Assembly: GCA_016841875.1 (NCBI GenBank)
Contig: JAENYG010000004.1
Location: 59,279 to 123,278, forward strand
Direction: 5' to 3'
DNA: 64,000 nt
Source of the DNA: Syntrophomonas sp.
Lineage (GTDB): Bacteria > Bacillota > Syntrophomonadia > Syntrophomonadales > Syntrophomonadaceae
The position numbers were made by a program, and so were the translations under genes. The notes below the pieces were generated by a model that worked only from the letters and a program-made list of their open reading frames with translations, made no database searches and had not been told where the DNA came from. Below, piece after piece: positions 56,495-64,000 of this stretch (its first letter is position 1; every line of letters starts with the position of its first letter).

Positions 56495-57973
56495 ATGACC
56501 TTAAAAAAACCGCAGGAGTATATCGATGACCTCCGGGCTATGTCCGGGGATATCGATGTCTACATGTTCGGTGAAAAAGTTGAAAATTACGTGGACAACC
56601 CAATTATTCGGCCATCTATAAATGCTATGGCCATGACCTACAAATTAGCTCAGGAACCTGAATACGAAGATTTGATGACAGAAGTATCGACTCTGACCGG
56701 CGAAAGAGTTAATCGTTTCACCTACCTGCATCAAAGCCAAGAAGACTTGATCAAGAAGGTAAAGATGCTTCGTCTTCTGGGACAAAAAACTGGCTGCTGT
56801 TTCCAGAGGTGCGTAGGAATGGATGCGGTTAATGCTTTATACAATACCACCTTTGAAATGGATGCCAAGCATAACACAGATTATCATGAACGTTTCAAAA
56901 AGTGGCTGATTGACATCCAGAACCAGGATCTCACTGTCGATGGGTGCATGACTGATGCCCGCGGTGACAGATCAAAATCACCCGGACAGCAACCTGATCC
57001 AGATGCTTATCTGCATGTCGTTGAGAAAAGAGAAGATGGTATCGTAGTGCGCGGATGCAAGCTTCATCAAACCGGTATGATCAATTCTCATGAAATTTTG
57101 GTTATGCCTAATAACAGTCTCAAACCAGGAGAAGAAGAGTGGGCTGTTTGTTTTGCAATTCCCTTGAATACACCTGGTATGATTTATGTCTATGGACGTC
57201 AATCCTGCGATACCAGAAAACTTGAGGGCGGCGACATCGACATTGGAAACAAATATTTCGGCGGACAAGAAGTAATGACGATTTTCGAAGATGTTTTCGT
57301 GCCCTGGGACAGAGTTTTTATGTGCGGAGAAACTGACTTTACAACTATGATAGTTGAACGCTTTGCAGGCTATCACCGTCAGAGCTATGGCGGATGCAAG
57401 GTCGGCGTTGGGGACAACCTGATCGGTTGTGCCAAAGCCCTCGCAGACTATCAAGGAGTAGCCAAAGCTTCTGGAGTCAAGGACAAAATCGTGGAAATGT
57501 GCCACCTGAATGAAACCTTGTATGCCTGTGGTATCGCCTGCTCAGCCGAAGGCCGAAAAACAGCAGCCGGTAATTATCTCATCGATATCCTGCTGGCTAA
57601 CATCTGCAAACAGAATGTTACCCGCTTCCCTTATGAAATTGCAAGATTAGGCCAGGATATTGCCGGTGGTTATTTCGTAACCATGCCTTCAGAAAAAGAC
57701 TTTAATATTCCTGTAGTGGGTGAACTGGTCAAAAAGTATTCAAGCACCAGTACTGAGGTTCCGGTTGAAAAGCGTCAGCGCATGCTTCGGCTGATGGAAA
57801 ATCTTACTCTGGGATGCGCCGCAGTCGGTTACCTGACTGAGTCAATGCACGGTGCGGGTTCACCACAGGCACAGAGGATCATGATTACCAGGTTGATCGA
57901 CCTTGAACACCGTAAGGAACTGGCTGAGAAGCTGTGTGGAGTAAAAGAAAACAACGACGTAGATTGGGAATAA
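56495..57973 (+). CDS. abfD: 4-hydroxybutyryl-CoA dehydratase / vinylacetyl-CoA isomerase
   Basis: 492-residue flavin and [4Fe-4S] enzyme that dehydrates 4-hydroxybutyryl-CoA to crotonyl-CoA by a ketyl-radical route. The cluster ligands are visible: Cys-x3-Cys in CCFQRCVGMD (about residues 102 and 106) and His-x6-Cys in YHRQSYGGCKVG (about 294 and 301), as in Clostridium aminobutyricum. AAAGGAG before ATG 56495 sets the start. It is first in an operon with a CoA-transferase and a permease. Confidence 0.92.
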   Translation: MTLKKPQEYIDDLRAMSGDIDVYMFGEKVENYVDNPIIRPSINAMAMTYKLAQEPEYEDLMTEVSTLTGERVNRFTYLHQSQEDLIKKVKMLRLLGQKTGCCFQRCVGMDAVNALYNTTFEMDAKHNTDYHERFKKWLIDIQNQDLTVDGCMTDARGDRSKSPGQQPDPDAYLHVVEKREDGIVVRGCKLHQTGMINSHEILVMPNNSLKPGEEEWAVCFAIPLNTPGMIYVYGRQSCDTRKLEGGDIDIGNKYFGGQEVMTIFEDVFVPWDRVFMCGETDFTTMIVERFAGYHRQSYGGCKVGVGDNLIGCAKALADYQGVAKASGVKDKIVEMCHLNETLYACGIACSAEGRKTAAGNYLIDILLANICKQNVTRFPYEIARLGQDIAGGYFVTMPSEKDFNIPVVGELVKKYSSTSTEVPVEKRQRMLRLMENLTLGCAAVGYLTESMHGAGSPQAQRIMITRLIDLEHRKELAEKLCGVKENNDVDWE

Positions 57974-57987
57974 GCTTAATGTGACAC

Positions 57988-58323
57988 ATGAAGAATTTGG
58001 ATAAAAGACCAATTAAGCTGAGAATTAAATATTGCGGAGGCTGCAACCCGGTAATAAACCGGAAGCAGCTGGTTGAAGAGGTACTGGACTGCCTCAAAGT
58101 TTCAACTCCGGTTGAACTAACCCAGAAACACGCGGATATAGCACTGGTAGTCTGTGGATGTCCAACTGCCTGTGTTGATCTGGCTAAAATTAGAAATCAT
58201 GCTGAATATCTAATACTGGTCGCTGGCAACTATATCAATCACTATCAGGTTCCCAGCGACCAAATGGAAAAAGTAATTTGCCAACTAATAAACGAGAGAG
58301 AGGAGGTTAAGTTAAATTGTTGA
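57988..58323 (+). CDS. Small Cys-rich CGGCNP-motif protein
   Basis: 111 residues. LRIKYCGGCNPVINRKQLVE near the N-terminus and VVCGCPTACVDLAK in the middle give four or five conserved-looking Cys, suggesting metal, Fe-S or thiol function. I have seen this CGGCNP pattern only in uncharacterised anaerobe proteins. It starts 14 bases after the dehydratase stop and overlaps the next gene by 7 bases, so it is firmly in the operon. The ribosome site is weak. It may serve assembly or protection of the dehydratase cluster, which is a guess. Confidence 0.7.
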   Translation: MKNLDKRPIKLRIKYCGGCNPVINRKQLVEEVLDCLKVSTPVELTQKHADIALVVCGCPTACVDLAKIRNHAEYLILVAGNYINHYQVPSDQMEKVICQLINEREEVKLNC

Positions 58324-59621
58324 ACTGGCGCGATCACTACATTAATCGTCTATTTCCGGCCAACGAAGCTGTAAAATGTATCAAGTCAGGTGACAGGGTG
58401 GTATTAGGTCACGCTTGCGGAGAACCCCAACTGCTGCCCGAAGCAATGGTAGCCAGAGCAGATGAACTGGAGAATGTGGAAATAGTCCATATGGTAGCCA
58501 TGGGAAAAGGACTGTACGCCCGGCCAGAAATGTCTGCCCACTTTCATCACAACGGTCTCTTTATCGGAGGCCCCACCAGACAGGCGGTAAAAGAACAAAG
58601 GGCTGATTATACTCCCTGCTTTTTTTCAGAAATACCAGCTTTATTCCGGGAAAACAGATTACCGGTAGATGTAGCAATGGTTACAGTAACCCCACCAGAT
58701 CAGTTCGGTTTTTGCAGCCTGGGAGTTTCAGTTGATTACACCCTGCAGGCTATCAAGTCTGCAAAAACCGTAATAGCAGAAGTTAATCCCAATATGCCTA
58801 GAACCCAGGGAAATTCATATATACGAGTGGAGGATATAGACTATTTCGTGGCATGTGATTTACCCATAATAGAACTGGGTCAACCGCAGATAGGAAAAGT
58901 CGAAAAGGAAATTGGACGAAATATAGCATCCCTCATTGAAGATGGCTCTACACTTCAGCTGGGAATAGGTGCTATTCCGGATGCCGTTCTCAAATTCCTG
59001 AATGGCAAAAATGATTTAGGCATTCATTCGGAAATGTTCTCAGATGGTGTAGTCGAGCTGGCGGAAGCAGGGGTTATAACTTGTAAACGCAAGACTCTTC
59101 ATCCAGGTAAGATGATTGTCACTTTCCTTATGGGGAGCAAAAAGCTTTATCAATGGGTCAACGAAAATCCCATGGTAGAAATGTACCCGGTTGATTATGT
59201 GAATGACCCCTTTGTTGTTATGCGTAATGACAAAATGGTATCCATCAACTCCGCGCTTCAAGTCGATGTTCTGGGACAGGTGGCCGCAGATACATTGGGC
59301 CCGGTACAGTTCAGCGGAGTCGGCGGGCAGGTCGATTTTGTAAGGGGAGCAAGCAGATCAAAGGGAGGAAAGTCCTTTATTGCCCTACCCTCTACCGCTG
59401 CTAAAGGTACTGTTTCACGGATTGTCCCTACACTGGATCTAGCTTCCAGCGTTACTACCTCCAGAAACGATGTAGACTATGTAGTCACAGAATATGGAAT
59501 AGCCGCTTTGCGGGGGAAGACCATCCGACAGAGAATGGATGCATTAACAAATATTGCACATCCCGATTTTCGAAATTACATTAAACAACAAACCCAGGAG
59601 ATTTATTTTTCGCAAAGGTAA
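58317..59621 (+). CDS. 4-hydroxybutyrate CoA-transferase-like protein
   Basis: 434 residues of the AbfT/acetyl-CoA hydrolase family. LQLGIGAIPDAVLKFL and DLGIHSEMFSDGVVELAEAG (catalytic Glu) with QFSGVGGQVDFVRGA match 4-hydroxybutyrate CoA-transferases. TTG start at 58317 (a second TTG follows) after GAGGAGG. Next to the dehydratase, it most likely forms 4-hydroxybutyryl-CoA from acetyl-CoA. A paralogue lies at 49238-50602. Confidence 0.88.
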   Translation: MLNWRDHYINRLFPANEAVKCIKSGDRVVLGHACGEPQLLPEAMVARADELENVEIVHMVAMGKGLYARPEMSAHFHHNGLFIGGPTRQAVKEQRADYTPCFFSEIPALFRENRLPVDVAMVTVTPPDQFGFCSLGVSVDYTLQAIKSAKTVIAEVNPNMPRTQGNSYIRVEDIDYFVACDLPIIELGQPQIGKVEKEIGRNIASLIEDGSTLQLGIGAIPDAVLKFLNGKNDLGIHSEMFSDGVVELAEAGVITCKRKTLHPGKMIVTFLMGSKKLYQWVNENPMVEMYPVDYVNDPFVVMRNDKMVSINSALQVDVLGQVAADTLGPVQFSGVGGQVDFVRGASRSKGGKSFIALPSTAAKGTVSRIVPTLDLASSVTTSRNDVDYVVTEYGIAALRGKTIRQRMDALTNIAHPDFRNYIKQQTQEIYFSQR

Positions 59622-59651
59622 ATTGATAACGTAAGAGGAAGGGGATTAATC

Positions 59652-61082
59652 ATGCGTGAATTTCGTGAATACGGCAAAGAGAACTATTTTATTCCAGCCG
59701 GACCCTTTAAGGTAAGATTACCAGGTGTCCATTACCGATGGGAATGGGCAGATTATATCCAGGGTCTTATAATGTGTGCCGTCTGCCTGGGCGCTATTCC
59801 TATATTACAGGAAACTCTGGGAATGCCATTTGAAGTTGCTATAGCAATAGTGGTGTTAAATGGATTTCTATATACCTGGCATACGTTACTGGGTGACCCG
59901 GTTGTTCCAGGCTGGATCACACCGGCCATACCGCTGTTAATCGCATATTGTCTGCTTTTCCCGGAAGGAGCACCCAGGATGCAGGCCCTGATCGCATTTG
60001 AGATGGGACTGGGCATATTTGCGATTTTCCTTGGAACTACAGGCCTGGCCGGCAAACTCATCAGCCTAATACCACATTGTATAAAATCAGGTGTTATTAT
60101 GGGAGCAGGTTTTTCCGCTATTTATATGATATTTAAAGTCGACGGAAAATTCGATGCATTTCCCATAACCTGTAGTTTATGTCTGATAGTTGCATTTTAT
60201 CTTTTATTTTCAAACCACTTCAAGAACCTCATGGCTAAGGGAGGTATCTGGACAACTATCGGCAACCTAGGGATACTCCCCTGTATAATAGTCGCTATCG
60301 TCGCTGCTCCGTTATTTGGTGAAACTCCCTGGCCGGTAATCGAATGGAGTATAACCAAACCAGCTTTTGGAGTATTATGGACCGAATGGGTTCCCTGGGG
60401 TGCCCTGGGATGGCCTACCCTCTCAATGTATGCCGCTTCAATCCCGACCATTCTGGCAGTGTACATCGTTCTCTTCGGTGATGTAGTCCAGAGTCAGGCC
60501 CTGGTAGAAGACGCTGATGTCACCAGACCTGATGAGCTTATCGAATACAGTCCTGACCGTGCTCATCTAATATTTGGTATCAGAAACCTGATCATGTCAA
60601 TCATGGGTCCCGACATAACCATGTGCGGTCCCCTGTGGGCAGCTATGCAGGTTGTTACCTGTGAACGCTACAAAAAAGGACGCGAAAGTATGGATTCATT
60701 ATTCGGCGGAGCCGCCAGCTTCCGCTGGGGAACATTCACTGGTTACTGGTTAATGCCTATAGTTACTCTGACCAAGCCCATACTGCCAGTGGCTCTGGCT
60801 CTTACCATGATAGTTCAGGGCTTTGTAAGTGTACGTATCGGAGTCATGGAATCCAGAAGCTTTAGAGATCTGGGTATCGCAGGAGTTATAGGCGGAGTAC
60901 TGTTGGCCAAAGGTGCTGCCTATGCTTTCGCAGTTGGTATCTTAGCCACATTCCTTGCCTATGGCAATGATTTCTTCAAAGGTGACGTAGAATTTGGACA
61001 TTTGTGGTCTGATCAAATAGAAAAATGGCTTGAAAAAGAAGAAGAACTGATCAAAGAAACAGATACAGCCAGCATCGCATAA
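59652..61082 (+). CDS. Polytopic permease, probable organic-acid carrier
   Basis: 476 residues with about 12 hydrophobic segments and a charged C-terminal tail. The overall look (IPILQETLGMPFEVAIAIVV, GVIMGAGFSAIYM, GDVVQSQALVEDADVTRPDE) recalls NCS2/SLC26-fold permeases, though I cannot name the family with certainty. AAGGGG precedes ATG 59652, 30 bases after the CoA-transferase. Uptake of 4-hydroxybutyrate or a similar acid is inferred from the operon. Confidence 0.75.
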   Translation: MREFREYGKENYFIPAGPFKVRLPGVHYRWEWADYIQGLIMCAVCLGAIPILQETLGMPFEVAIAIVVLNGFLYTWHTLLGDPVVPGWITPAIPLLIAYCLLFPEGAPRMQALIAFEMGLGIFAIFLGTTGLAGKLISLIPHCIKSGVIMGAGFSAIYMIFKVDGKFDAFPITCSLCLIVAFYLLFSNHFKNLMAKGGIWTTIGNLGILPCIIVAIVAAPLFGETPWPVIEWSITKPAFGVLWTEWVPWGALGWPTLSMYAASIPTILAVYIVLFGDVVQSQALVEDADVTRPDELIEYSPDRAHLIFGIRNLIMSIMGPDITMCGPLWAAMQVVTCERYKKGRESMDSLFGGAASFRWGTFTGYWLMPIVTLTKPILPVALALTMIVQGFVSVRIGVMESRSFRDLGIAGVIGGVLLAKGAAYAFAVGILATFLAYGNDFFKGDVEFGHLWSDQIEKWLEKEEELIKETDTASIA

Positions 61083-61126
61083 CTAATGATACACCCTCCT
61101 GATGACATACAAGACCTAATGCTGCT

Positions 61127-61165
61127 ATAGCGAAAAGTGGGGCTATGGGCCTCACTTTTCGTTAT
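61127..61165 (+). terminator. Hairpin after the permease gene
   Basis: Stem AGCGAAAAGTGGGG with CCTCACTTTTCGTT, 45 bases after the stop. It lacks a long T-run but is the likely end of the 4-hydroxybutyrate operon. Confidence 0.65.
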
Positions 61166-61303
61166 ACATCTCAAAAACAGAGTTGTTATAAGTTCTCAAT
61201 ATTAAATAGGATAAAGGGCAATATTATACTTAATTAAACAATTCAGCTTCTCCCATTGTTTCTTTTACATTCGATCATAGCTATGGATGGAGTGAAAACG
61301 ATT

Positions 61304-61948
61304 ATGATACTGACCATTATTGAAATAGTCATCTTTACCGCATTTATTACCGCGATCCTTTATTTTAAAATTCTTTCCCGCCCTCAGCTGGGCGAAAGAG
61401 AAATCGGTCCCTATACTATAGTATACGTACGCAATATAGGTTCAACCTGGTCTACGGTCGGCAGAATAAAGGAATTACGTGATTATCTGGGCACCAGGGG
61501 CATCACATCGAGATTGTATATCAGTATATATCTAGCAGACCCTGCCCAAAGTGACACTAATGAGATTCCTGGACTAGTTGGGGCTGTTATAGATGATGAC
61601 CATCTACCCACAGTAGAAGAACCATATGCAATTACTACGGTAGCTGCAAGATATACAGCAACAGCGGCCAATGCCAATCGTTTGATAGCTCTTAACAAAA
61701 ACTCACTCTATCCGCCTTTAAAAGCATATATGAATACCAACGGCTATATTAATGCTGAAGATGAGTATATAGAACTATACCATATGGATGAACATAACGG
61801 ATTCGGCCATGGCTTCTATACCGAAGTGTGCACAAAAATACGCAAACAAACTGACGAAGAATTAGAAGAAACCCAAAAATACGAAAACCGGGGTATAGAT
61901 GCAGCATCAATGCTCTTTGGCGGTAAGGGGCGTTTTGGTAAAGGCTAA
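61304..61948 (+). CDS. Membrane-anchored GyrI-like ligand-binding protein
   Basis: 214 residues from ATG 61304 (ATGGAGTG 9 bases upstream). One N-terminal membrane anchor (ILTIIEIVIFTAFITAILYF) and a soluble domain resembling GyrI/SOUL-type small-molecule-binding folds: GPYTIVYVRNIGSTWSTVGR, then a repeat with AITTVAARYTATAANANRLI and EDEYIELYHMD. The Gly-rich C-terminus (FGGKGRFGKG) is unusual. Ligand unknown. Confidence 0.6.
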   Translation: MILTIIEIVIFTAFITAILYFKILSRPQLGEREIGPYTIVYVRNIGSTWSTVGRIKELRDYLGTRGITSRLYISIYLADPAQSDTNEIPGLVGAVIDDDHLPTVEEPYAITTVAARYTATAANANRLIALNKNSLYPPLKAYMNTNGYINAEDEYIELYHMDEHNGFGHGFYTEVCTKIRKQTDEELEETQKYENRGIDAASMLFGGKGRFGKG

Positions 61949-62114
61949 AATGCAGATACTTATTTCAATATTTCAATATGTCTCATAAAAGCCCCGCCGC
62001 AGATACGGCAACAGTATCTTAATTCGAAATGTTATGTCAACCGCAATTAAACGTTGCGAATAAGAAATTCATCGGCACAGTAAAGTTTAAATTAAGAGCT
62101 CAGAACCATAAAGA

Positions 62115-62139
62115 ATCCCCTCGTATAATGTGAGGGGAT
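62115..62139 (-). terminator. Terminator after the serine hydrolase gene
   Basis: Stem ATCCCCTC/GAGGGGAT with TTCTTT on the minus strand, 25 bases after the stop; it could also stop plus-strand transcripts. Confidence 0.65.
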
Positions 62140-62163
62140 ATTATTTACTGCATTATCTTTTAT

Positions 62164-63327
62164 CTAAATTTGTTCATATATCAATGTCTCAAATTGATCG
62201 AATAGGTCCATGGCTTGATCATCAGCAAAAGGCAGTATCTGAGTCATCAATACACCAGTCACCTGCTTTATTGGATCTATCCAGAAGAACGAATTGCAAA
62301 GCCCTACCCAGGACATACTGCCCGCACTTCTTCCTGTAGGGGCATCTTCAGTAGTAAGCATAAAGCCCAATCCCCATTTCTTTGTCATACCAGGAAAGAA
62401 TTCAGCATCTCTGCTTAAGCTGGGGATGGCACTTTTCAATGGAGGAACGTTGATATCGCCGATTTGATTGCGCCCCATTTCTTTAATAGTTTCGGGCTGT
62501 AAAATGCGGGCTCCATTATATACACCGCCATTTAGTAACATCTGTAAAAACTTTAAATAATCTACGCCAGTTGAATAAAGTCCAATTCCACCCATGAAAG
62601 ACTCAGGTTCTTGGGGTAATAAAAAATCAATCCGGGTAAGAGATCCGTCAGCCTCCCGCTGATGCATCGAAGCCAGGCGGGAATACATTCCCGGTGATAA
62701 AATGAATGCTGTATCATTCATGTCCAGTAACGAAAAAATGTTATTCCTAAAATAATCTTCCAACGACTGGCCGCTTACAGCCTCGATGGCTTTTCCTACC
62801 CATTCTACACTGATGCCGTACTCCCACATTTCGCCGGGATCATGAACCAGCGGGGTATCGAGTGAAATATTCTTACAAGCAATTAATATTGGAATCTGTT
62901 CCTTTAATGTGTAATTAAGCATGTCTGTATTAAATATCTCGTAGGCAAACCCGGAAGTATGCGTTAATAGATGGCGAAGCGTAATTTGTCTCACAGGTTT
63001 TCTAAATTGAGGTTTGCCATCTGCACTAAACCCATCAAGAACAGAAATTGAAGCAAATTGAGGAAACAAATGGCTCATAGGTTCATCCAACTGGAGCAAG
63101 CCTTTCTCAACTAATTGCATCGCAGCCACTGTCGTTATCGCCTTCGACATCGAAGCAATCCACAAGACCGAGTCCATAGTCATTGGCACATCATTATCGA
63201 TAGCATTACAGCCAAATGCTCCTTGATAGATTACCCCATCTCTATTGGCTGCCAATGCTACAACTCCTGGAACACTGCCCTCCGCCACAGCACTTTGTAA
63301 TAACTTATCGATCTTTATAGTTCCCAA
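62164..63327 (-). CDS. Beta-lactamase-fold serine hydrolase (class C type)
   Basis: 387 residues. SMSKAITTVAAMQLVEKGLL provides the SxxK nucleophile motif, and YGISVEWVGKAIEAVSGQSL the Tyr motif region; the third K/HxG box is replaced by a GRSAGSMSWVG-type stretch. It is an esterase/peptidase-like member rather than an obvious antibiotic-resistance enzyme. No signal peptide, so probably cytoplasmic. TTG start at 63327 after a G-run. Confidence 0.85.
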   Translation of the reverse strand: MGTIKIDKLLQSAVAEGSVPGVVALAANRDGVIYQGAFGCNAIDNDVPMTMDSVLWIASMSKAITTVAAMQLVEKGLLQLDEPMSHLFPQFASISVLDGFSADGKPQFRKPVRQITLRHLLTHTSGFAYEIFNTDMLNYTLKEQIPILIACKNISLDTPLVHDPGEMWEYGISVEWVGKAIEAVSGQSLEDYFRNNIFSLLDMNDTAFILSPGMYSRLASMHQREADGSLTRIDFLLPQEPESFMGGIGLYSTGVDYLKFLQMLLNGGVYNGARILQPETIKEMGRNQIGDINVPPLKSAIPSLSRDAEFFPGMTKKWGLGFMLTTEDAPTGRSAGSMSWVGLCNSFFWIDPIKQVTGVLMTQILPFADDQAMDLFDQFETLIYEQI

Positions 63328-63570
63328 TGATCCCCCCCCCTTTTTTCATCAACTTTTAGTCCGCATTAAATAAATATTTAATTGCAGTTCTTGTATCATT
63401 TAGTTATGACTCCCTTATTTTCCATGCTCTTACATTTTACACTTTTTATTTCCATTTATCAATTTAGAAGCGATTGTGATGGAATAACATAACCTTACCG
63501 TGAAATATTGAATGTAACCCTGATTTTTACTAATAATTTTTCAGATATAATAAAATTTTAAGAGTAAGCG

Positions 63571-64000
63571 CTTAATAGCAGAGTGCCCGTGCAGTGTGCG
63601 ACGCTCGATAGATGGTGTTGTAAGCAAAGCCAATCAAGTTTCAATCCACGCATCCACGCAGGGTGCGACAACCATTGACCCGTCAGCATTCGCCGTTACA
63701 TTCATTTCAATCCACGCACCCACGCAGGGTGCGACTCGGGATAGATTGCTTTTAATTCTTTTAAAGCAAATTTCAATCCACGCACCCACGCAGGGTGCGA
63801 CAACTATGCAGGCTCTTCTGCTCATCGAATCCTCAATTTCAATCCACGCACCCACGCAGGGTGCGACCGGCTTCTGTAATACCTCATATTTGAGACTCAT
63901 CAATTTCAATCCACGCACCCACGCAGGGTGCGACAACCATTGACCCGTCAGCATTCGCCGTTACATTCATTTCAATCCACGCACCCACGCAGGGTGCGAC
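63571..64000 (-). CRISPR. Type I-C-like CRISPR array, trailer end, running off the window
   Basis: Six 32-bp repeats at 63638, 63704, 63770, 63836, 63903 and 63969, plus a degenerate terminal copy at 63571-63602 whose right half matches. Spacers are 34-35 bases. On the minus strand repeats read GTCGCACCCTGCGTGGGTGC and end in GGATTGAAAT, as in type I-C. The degenerate copy marks the trailer, so transcription is leftward; leader and any cas genes lie beyond 64000. The 63638 repeat has two differences from the others. Spacers at 63670-63703 and 63935-63968 are identical. The gap 63328-63570 is AT-rich with no gene seen. Confidence 0.97.

Noticed and set aside
57988..58323. Ferredoxin
   Set aside because: The Cys spacing (CGGC and CGCPTAC) does not fit 2[4Fe-4S] or [2Fe-2S] ferredoxin patterns.
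62164..63327. Antibiotic-resistance beta-lactamase
   Set aside because: No signal peptide and no KTG-type box; it fits the broad esterase/peptidase side of the class C fold.
63596..63954. Open frames on both strands reading repeated HPRTHAG- or APCVGAWIE-like words
   Set aside because: They are translations of the CRISPR repeats and have no ribosome site.

Overview
The window looks like a chromosomal segment from an anaerobic, spore-forming Firmicute of the Syntrophomonas type. The evidence is a dipicolinate synthase pair inside a lysine/DAP operon in Bacillus-like order, a complete Bacillus-type pyr operon with PyrR attenuators, strong Shine-Dalgarno sites with frequent TTG/GTG starts, and gene sets for syntrophic short-chain fatty-acid metabolism: acyl-CoA dehydrogenases, EtfAB, CoA-transferases, an acetate carrier and a 4-hydroxybutyryl-CoA dehydratase. 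No rRNA or tRNA gene was recognised.

Layout. 0-12.8 kb (mostly minus strand): dapB, dpaA, dpaB, asd, dapG, dapA, RNase J and tepA, the order known from Bacillus. Here tepA is separated from RNase J by a methyltransferase gene, an Fpg/Nei-like gene and a TetR-MFS pair. The TetR-MFS segment lies between two copies of the roughly 100-bp start region of tepA, so it appears to be an insertion. 12.8-17.2 kb: a universal stress protein, RqcH, a small zinc-finger gene and a hairpin-rich intergenic zone with REP-like palindromes. 17.2-29.4 kb (minus strand): lspA, rluD, pyrR, pyrB, pyrC, carA, carB, pyrK, pyrD, pyrF, pyrE, with PyrR-type attenuators before pyrR and before pyrB.

29.4-43 kb: an accessory and signalling region. 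It holds a 151-bp MITE-like element with 6-bp target duplications, a periplasmic beta-propeller protein, a membrane protein with a pre-toxin-TG-like motif, a 1295-residue mosaic secreted protein, a REC-only regulator, a LytS-like kinase with a BTAD-type response regulator, and a GGDEF-EAL protein. 43-53 kb (minus strand): a fatty-acid oxidation cluster (CoA-transferase, two acyl-CoA dehydrogenases, acetate transporter, EtfB, EtfA, remnant of a FixC-like dehydrogenase). It is preceded by a sigma-54 promoter, dyad sites and an AcoR-like activator gene. 53-61 kb: a second sigma-54 module on the plus strand. A CBS-PAS-PAS-AAA activator precedes a 4-hydroxybutyryl-CoA dehydratase, a small CGGCNP protein, a second CoA-transferase and a permease; again there is a -24/-12 promoter and dyads. 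61-64 kb: a GyrI-like protein, a serine hydrolase and the trailer end of a minus-strand type I-C-like CRISPR array that runs off the window and carries a duplicated spacer.

Functionally, the two sigma-54 modules look like parallel substrate-induced routes into crotonyl-/butyryl-CoA metabolism. CoA-transferases would activate the acids, acyl-CoA dehydrogenases with EtfAB (or the radical-type dehydratase) would carry out the redox chemistry, and dedicated carriers would move the acids and acetate. That scheme is inferred from gene families and neighbourhood.
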